Of a stretch of DNA of 64,000 nucleotides, positions 58,063 to 64,000 are shown piece by piece. The stretch is from assembly GCF_000378985.1 (NCBI RefSeq), contig NZ_KB905370.1, positions 1,455,830-1,519,829 of the forward strand, given 5' to 3'. Position 1 is the stretch's first letter. Every line of letters starts with the position of its first letter. This stretch comes from Ensifer sp. BR816 (GTDB lineage Bacteria > Pseudomonadota > Alphaproteobacteria > Rhizobiales > Rhizobiaceae). A model generated the notes under the pieces. The model worked only from the letters and a program-made list of their open reading frames with translations. It made no database searches and was not told where the DNA came from. A program made the position numbers and the translations under genes.

Positions 58063-58704
58063 TCAGGCGGCCTTCTCGGTCGCGAGCTTCAGCCCGAGCG
58101 CAATGAAGACGAGGCCGCTTGCCCGGTCGATCCATTTGCTCGCCCGCGTGAAGGCGGCCCGCATCCGCGGTGTCGTCATGAACAGGCTGACGCCGACGAA
58201 CCAGAGGATCAGAGCGCTCGCCATGACAAGGCCGTAGCCGAACTTTACCGGCATCGGCGTATGCGCGCTGACCACCGTCGAGAAGATCGACAGGAAGAAG
58301 AACACCGCTTTCGGGTTGAGTGCGTTGGCAGCGAAGCCGAGGCCGAAGGCCTTCAGCGCCGACTGGCCCCTGCGCGCTCCGGCATCCTCGCCCGGCTCGA
58401 CGTCAATCTCCGTCTGGCCGGCCCGAAGCGCCTTGACGCCGATATAGACCAGGTAAGCGACGCCGCACCATTTGACGATGTTGAAGAGATAGATCGATTG
58501 CGAAATGATCAGCCCGAGGCCGAGAACGGTGTAGCTGACGTGGAACATCAGCGACGCGCCGATCCCGAAGGAGGTGATGATCGCCGCCCGGCGGCCGTTG
58601 ACGAGCGACTGCCGCATCACCATGGCAAGATCCGCCCCCGGCGAGACGATCGCGAAGGAAAAGATCGCCATCAGCGAAGCAAGTTCGATCAGGTAAGCGC
58701 TCAT
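58063..58704 (-). CDS. LysE-family amino acid exporter
   Basis: 213 aa with six hydrophobic segments. LysE/RhtB signature SPGADLAMVMRQSLVNGRRA near residue 22 and ALNPKAVFFFLSIFSTVVS near 120. Exports an amino acid such as lysine, threonine or homoserine lactone; substrate undecided. ATG 58704 is used; upstream codons (to 58761) lack conservation. First gene after the sucB terminator. Confidence 0.85.
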   Translation of the reverse strand: MSAYLIELASLMAIFSFAIVSPGADLAMVMRQSLVNGRRAAIITSFGIGASLMFHVSYTVLGLGLIISQSIYLFNIVKWCGVAYLVYIGVKALRAGQTEIDVEPGEDAGARRGQSALKAFGLGFAANALNPKAVFFFLSIFSTVVSAHTPMPVKFGYGLVMASALILWFVGVSLFMTTPRMRAAFTRASKWIDRASGLVFIALGLKLATEKAA

Positions 58705-58833
58705 GGTAGTCACCGGTGCGTTGAAGTTCAAATGGTGCCGGACGAGCCTGAATGCGCGCATAGCGAGCTTTGCAAGACCCTAGCCTCCTGCCCCATCGCT
58801 GTCGAGCGGGCCGCGTCGACGGCTTCGCGCGGC

Positions 58834-58861
58834 GAGAAAGAAACGGGGGCTGATGCCCCCG
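58834..58861 (-). terminator. Rho-independent terminator after sucB
   Basis: Minus strand CGGGGGC-ATCA-GCCCCCG (58861-58844) followed by TTTCTTTCTC. It begins 7 bp after the sucB stop, so the LysE-SDR-lpdA genes probably depend on read-through or their own promoter. Confidence 0.8.
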
Positions 58862-58868
58862 CCTTGAC

Positions 58869-60110
<1,242 letters not shown>

Positions 60111-60233
60111 GATTTTTGTTCCGTTGATCAGATATCTGTTTCTAGCTCTTTGCGTTACGCACTCCCGGACGGAAAACCGCTGCGCACTTTTCCTGGAAGT
60201 GCTCCAGCGATTGACAGACCGTGAGGGGCTTGA

Positions 60234-63230
60234 TCAGCCCCCCAGCGCATCCTCGAGGAAGGCGGCAAGCTGCGCCATGTGCTTGGACATCAGGCCCGTC
60301 GCCGGGGAAGCGGCAGCCGGACGACCGGTGTAGCGCACCCGCTGATACTTGGCGTCGATATGGGCAAGAACCCATTCGAGATAGGGATCGATGAACGACC
60401 AGGCGCCCATGTTCTTCGGCTCTTCCTGGCACCAGACCATCTCCGCGTGGCGGAAGCGGCTGAGCTCGTTGATGAGCGCCTTGGCCGGGAACGGATAGAG
60501 CTGCTCGACGCGCAGCAGGTAGATGTCGTCGATGCCACGCTTTTCGCGCTCTTCGAGAAGATCGTAGTAGACCTTGCCCGAGCACATCACGACGCGGCGG
60601 ATCTTCGAGTCCTTCTGCAGCTTGATCGGTCCGTCCTTGATGACCTCCGCATCGTCCCACAGCAGGCGGTGGAACGAGCTCTCTCCGGCCATCTCCGAAA
60701 GGCTGGAGATCGCCCGCTTGTGGCGCAGCAGCGACTTCGGCGTCATCAGGATCAGCGGCTTGCGGAAGTCGCGCTTCACCTGGCGGCGCAGGATGTGGAA
60801 GTAGTTCGCCGGCGTGGTGACGTTGGCGACCTGCATATTGTCTTCCGCGCAGAGCTGCAGGAAGCGCTCGAGGCGCGCCGAGGAGTGCTCCGGTCCCTGG
60901 CCTTCATAGCCGTGCGGCAGCAGGCAGACGAGACCGGACATGCGCAGCCACTTGCGTTCGCCCGACGAGACGAACTGGTCGAAGACCACCTGCGCGCCGT
61001 TGGCGAAGTCGCCGAACTGGGCTTCCCAGAGCGTCAGCGCGTTCGGGCGGGCAAGCGAGTAGCCGTATTCGAAGCCGAGCACAGCCTCTTCCGAGAGCAT
61101 CGAGTTGATCACCTCGTAGCGCGCCTGCGTCGCCGACAGGTTGGCGAGCGGAATGTAGCGCTCTTCCGTCTGCTGGTCGTAGAGGACCGAGTGGCGCTGC
61201 GAGAACGTGCCGCGCTCGCAGTCCTGGCCGGACAGGCGGATCTTCGTGCCCTCGGTGACGAGTGTCCCGAAGGCGAGCGCTTCCGCCATCGCCCAGTCGA
61301 TCCCCTCACCCGTCTGAACCATGCCGGCGCGGTTTTCCATGAAGCGCTGGATGGTGCGGTGGGCGTTGAAGCCGGCCGGGATCTCCGAGATCTTGCGACC
61401 GATTTCCTTGAGCTGCTTCATCGGCACTGAAGTCCGGCCGCGGCGCTGCTCATCCTGATTGTCAGCCGTGCGCAGGCCCGACCAGGCACCGTCGAGCCAA
61501 TCGGCCTTGTTCGGCTTGTAGGACTGGCCGGCCTCGAACTCCTGCTCGAGATGGGCGCGCCAGTCCGCCTTCATCTTCTCGACCTCGCCCTCGTTCATCA
61601 GTCCTTCGGCGATCAACCGTGCCGAATAGACCTGGACGACCGTCTTGTGGGCGCGGATCGCCTTGTACATCTTCGGCTGCGTGAACGCCGGCTCGTCGCC
61701 CTCGTTGTGGCCGAAGCGGCGATAACAGAACATGTCGACGACGACCGGCTTGTGGAACTTCATCCGGAACTCGGTCGCCACCTTGGCCGCATAGACGACG
61801 GCTTCCGGGTCATCGCCGTTCACGTGGAAGATCGGCGCTTCGATCATCTTCGCCACATCCGAAGGATAGGGCGAGGATCGCGAGAAGGCCGGGTTCGTGG
61901 TGAAGCCGATCTGGTTGTTGATGATGAAGTGGACAGTGCCGGCAACGCGGTGGCCGCGCAGACCGGAGAGACCGAGAATTTCCGCGATGACGCCCTGGCC
62001 GGCAAAGGCCGCGTCGCCATGCAGCAGCAGCGGCATGACCTTGACGCGTTCGCGCAGCGGAATGATGTCGCCCTCGAACACGGTCGCCATCTGGTCCTGC
62101 TTGGCGCGCGCCTTGCCCATGACGACCGGGTTGACGATCTCGAGATGCGACGGGTTGGCCGTCAGCGACAGGTGCACCCTGTTGCCGTCGAATTCGCGGT
62201 CGGAGGAAGCGCCGAGGTGGTACTTCACGTCGCCCGAGCCTTCGACGTCGTCCGGCGCGTAGGAGCCGCCCTTGAACTCATGGAAGATGGCGCGGTGCGG
62301 CTTGGCCATCACCTGGGAGAGCACGTTGAGGCGGCCGCGATGGGCCATGCCGAGAACGATCTCCTTGAGGCCGAGCTGCCCGCCGCGTTTGATGAGCTGT
62401 TCGAGCGCCGGGATGAGCGACTCGCCGCCGTCGAGGCCGAAGCGCTTGGTGCCCTTGTACTTGACGTCGATGAACTGCTCGAACCCTTCCGCCTCGATAA
62501 GCTTCTGCAGGATTGCCCGCTTGCCCTCGGGCGTGAATTCGACGCCCTTGTCCGGCCCCTCGATCCGTTCCTGGATCCAGGCCTTCTCCTCCGGGTTGGA
62601 CATGTGCATGAATTCGACGCCCATCGTCGAGCAATAGGTCCGCTCGAGGATCTCGACCATCTCGCGCACGGTGCCGTATTGCAGCCCGAGCACGTTGTCG
62701 AGGAAGATCTTGCGGTCGTAGTCCTTCTCCTCGAAGCCATAGGTCTTCGGCGAGAGTTCCTCGTAATCCTCGACCGGATCGGCAAGGCCAAGCGGATCGA
62801 GCTTGGCATGCAGGTGGCCGCGCATGCGGTAGGCGCGGATCATCATGATGGCGCGGACGGAATCGCGCGTCGACTGATGAACCTCGGCCTCGCTGACCGG
62901 CACGCCGGCAACGGCGGCCGCTTCCTCGGCCTTTGCCTTGACCTTCTTCTCAACGATCTTTTCGACGGCGCCCCAGTCGCCGTCGAGCGCGGAGACGAGT
63001 TCGCCATTGGCGGCGATCGGCCAATTCTTCTTCTTCCAGGAGGCCCCCTTGGCCGCCTTCACCACATCCTCGGGCCTGTCGGCAAGCGCCTTGAAGAAGG
63101 ACTGCCATTCGGCCGAAACGGACGACGGATCCGCTTCATAGCGCGCATAGAGCTGCTCGATATAGGCGGCGTTGGCGCCGTCCAGAAACGAAGTGAGCTG
63201 GAATTGCTCGTTGGCCTCTTGCCTTGTCAT
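60234..63230 (-). CDS. sucA: 2-oxoglutarate dehydrogenase E1 component
   Basis: 998 aa thiamine-diphosphate enzyme of the TCA cycle. RAYRMRGHLHAKLDPLGLAD near residue 130, GMAHRGRLNVLSQVMAKPH, GDAAFAGQGVIAEIL (ThDP motif region), ARYEVINSMLSEEAVLGFEY and LPHGYEGQGPEHSSARLERF. Full length. Between sucD (239 bp upstream) and sucB. Confidence 0.97.
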   Translation of the reverse strand: MTRQEANEQFQLTSFLDGANAAYIEQLYARYEADPSSVSAEWQSFFKALADRPEDVVKAAKGASWKKKNWPIAANGELVSALDGDWGAVEKIVEKKVKAKAEEAAAVAGVPVSEAEVHQSTRDSVRAIMMIRAYRMRGHLHAKLDPLGLADPVEDYEELSPKTYGFEEKDYDRKIFLDNVLGLQYGTVREMVEILERTYCSTMGVEFMHMSNPEEKAWIQERIEGPDKGVEFTPEGKRAILQKLIEAEGFEQFIDVKYKGTKRFGLDGGESLIPALEQLIKRGGQLGLKEIVLGMAHRGRLNVLSQVMAKPHRAIFHEFKGGSYAPDDVEGSGDVKYHLGASSDREFDGNRVHLSLTANPSHLEIVNPVVMGKARAKQDQMATVFEGDIIPLRERVKVMPLLLHGDAAFAGQGVIAEILGLSGLRGHRVAGTVHFIINNQIGFTTNPAFSRSSPYPSDVAKMIEAPIFHVNGDDPEAVVYAAKVATEFRMKFHKPVVVDMFCYRRFGHNEGDEPAFTQPKMYKAIRAHKTVVQVYSARLIAEGLMNEGEVEKMKADWRAHLEQEFEAGQSYKPNKADWLDGAWSGLRTADNQDEQRRGRTSVPMKQLKEIGRKISEIPAGFNAHRTIQRFMENRAGMVQTGEGIDWAMAEALAFGTLVTEGTKIRLSGQDCERGTFSQRHSVLYDQQTEERYIPLANLSATQARYEVINSMLSEEAVLGFEYGYSLARPNALTLWEAQFGDFANGAQVVFDQFVSSGERKWLRMSGLVCLLPHGYEGQGPEHSSARLERFLQLCAEDNMQVANVTTPANYFHILRRQVKRDFRKPLILMTPKSLLRHKRAISSLSEMAGESSFHRLLWDDAEVIKDGPIKLQKDSKIRRVVMCSGKVYYDLLEEREKRGIDDIYLLRVEQLYPFPAKALINELSRFRHAEMVWCQEEPKNMGAWSFIDPYLEWVLAHIDAKYQRVRYTGRPAAASPATGLMSKHMAQLAAFLEDALGG

Positions 63231-63428
63231 GGTCTCTCGCGGACTTGAGTCCGCCTCCTGACTCTAAGTTGGGATGCCGGGTTGTCCCGGTCGTTCATGT
63301 TCGTTCGGCGCGGTCCGCGCCCTTTCCTACGACGCCGGGCATCGAAAGGAGGCGCCGGGATCACCGTGGCACTTGGTTTGCCGCGTATCCTGACATCATC
63401 AGCCAAGGAAACACGCGGGCTTCGGAAT

Positions 63429-63456
63429 GCCCGGGCCGGATCGGTCCGGCCCGGGC
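63429..63456. terminator. Perfect 12-bp stem-loop between sucD and sucA
   Basis: GCCCGGGCCGGA-TCGG-TCCGGCCCGGGC lies 14 bp after the sucD stop. Twelve GC-rich pairs but no following T tract on the minus strand, so it may be a partial terminator or an mRNA-stabilising structure that sets different sucD and sucA levels. Confidence 0.55.
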
Positions 63457-63469
63457 AGAAGACTTAAGA

Positions 63470-64000
63470 TCAGCCCTTGAGGACTTCGACGAGCGTCTTG
63501 CCGAGACGAGCCGGCGACGGCGACACGCGGATGCCTGCCTGCTCCATCGCAGCGATCTTGGATTCCGCATCGCCCTTGCCGCCGGAAACGACGGCGCCGG
63601 CGTGACCCATGGTGCGGCCCTTCGGCGCGGTACGGCCCGCGATGAAGCCGGCCATCGGCTTCTTGCGGCCCTTCTTGGCCTCGTCGATGAGGAACTGCGC
63701 CGCATCCTCTTCGGCCGAGCCGCCGATCTCGCCGATCATGATGATCGAGGTCGTGGCCTCGTCCGCCAGGAACATCTCCAAGACGTCGATGAACTCGGTG
63801 CCCTTGACCGGGTCGCCGCCGATGCCGACAGCCGTCGTCTGGCCGAGGCCTTCGTTGGAGGTCTGGAACACGGCTTCGTAGGTAAGCGTACCGGAGCGTG
63901 AGACGATGCCGACCGAACCCTTGCGGAAGATCGAGCCCGGCATGATGCCGATCTTGCATTCTTCCGGCGTCAGGATACCGGGGCAGTTCGGGCCGAGCAG
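63470..64000 (-). CDS. sucD: Succinyl-CoA synthetase alpha subunit, C-terminal part
   Basis: The gene is cut by the window end; 176 codons are visible. The visible N-terminal edge reads [20 protein letters not shown], followed by [39 protein letters not shown] and the active-site His in [13 protein letters not shown]. Makes ATP or GTP with succinate from succinyl-CoA. First visible gene of the suc operon; sucC should lie just beyond the window. Confidence 0.95.
   Translation of the reverse strand: MLGPNCPGILTPEECKIGIMPGSIFRKGSVGIVSRSGTLTYEAVFQTSNEGLGQTTAVGIGGDPVKGTEFIDVLEMFLADEATTSIIMIGEIGGSAEEDAAQFLIDEAKKGRKKPMAGFIAGRTAPKGRTMGHAGAVVSGGKGDAESKIAAMEQAGIRVSPSPARLGKTLVEVLKG

Noticed and set aside
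63352..63365. 14-bp match to the 3' end of tRNA-Arg (12217-12230), possible att repeat
   Set aside because: 51 kb apart, spans core operons, no integrase in between; most likely chance.

Overview
The window is a GC-rich, densely packed piece of an alphaproteobacterial chromosome. Gene content points to the Rhizobiales, most likely Sinorhizobium/Ensifer or a close relative. Supporting signs are 5-aminolevulinate synthase (hemA), a Fur-family Mur-type regulator divergent from sitABCD, an ATP synthase F1 operon without Fo genes, a sucD-sucA-sucB...lpd operon, RIME-like intergenic palindromes and GGAAC-type (RpoE2/EcfG) stress promoters. The assignment rests on recognised families only; no database was searched.

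Layout. 1-5333: a branched-chain-amino-acid-type ABC transporter (binding protein cut by the window edge, two ATPases, two permeases) followed by a GMC oxidoreductase. 5338-9108: cobalamin-dependent methionine synthase metH with a 20-bp perfect palindrome upstream. 9281-11922: a sugar operon (ROK kinase, UPF0303 protein, AGE-family epimerase) ending in a strong terminator. 12155-12231: tRNA-Arg(CCT), followed by a small gene broken by an in-frame stop and a candidate small RNA. 12.7-20.4 kb: a stress island of small secreted or hydrophilic proteins, a nucleotidyltransferase-phosphoesterase-topoisomerase IB operon, a BON protein and an SDR dehydrogenase; I find eight GGAAC-type promoter candidates here, several divergent. 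20.6-27.2 kb: META/MliC protein, dxr, hemA (with an FNR/FixK box), a glycine-zipper lipoprotein, two DUF1801 proteins and a DUF899 protein. 27.5-35.3 kb: tamA-tamB, TamB carrying a large internal tandem duplication. 35.4-39.4 kb: mur and sitABCD (Mn transport). 39.6-42.1 kb: a membrane-anchored hypothetical, an Lrp regulator and a divergent saccharopine-dehydrogenase-like enzyme. 42.4-47.6 kb: atpHAGDC with an extra 78-codon zinc-ribbon-like gene between atpD and atpC. 47.9-55.2 kb: DUF4345, priA, transaldolase, acyltransferase, xerC, TraB/GumN protein, DUF2867. 55.4-64.0 kb: the 2-oxoglutarate dehydrogenase region on the minus strand, from sucD (cut by the window end) through sucA, sucB, a LysE exporter, a secreted protein and an SDR to lpd.

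Most of the window is core metabolism in its usual order. The accessory-looking part is 12.2-20.6 kb beside the tRNA. Its shared promoter type suggests the genes are switched on together in the general stress response, and the nucleotidyltransferase-phosphoesterase-topoisomerase IB operon is the best candidate for an undescribed functional module. No insertion sequence, prophage, CRISPR array or toxin-antitoxin pair was found.
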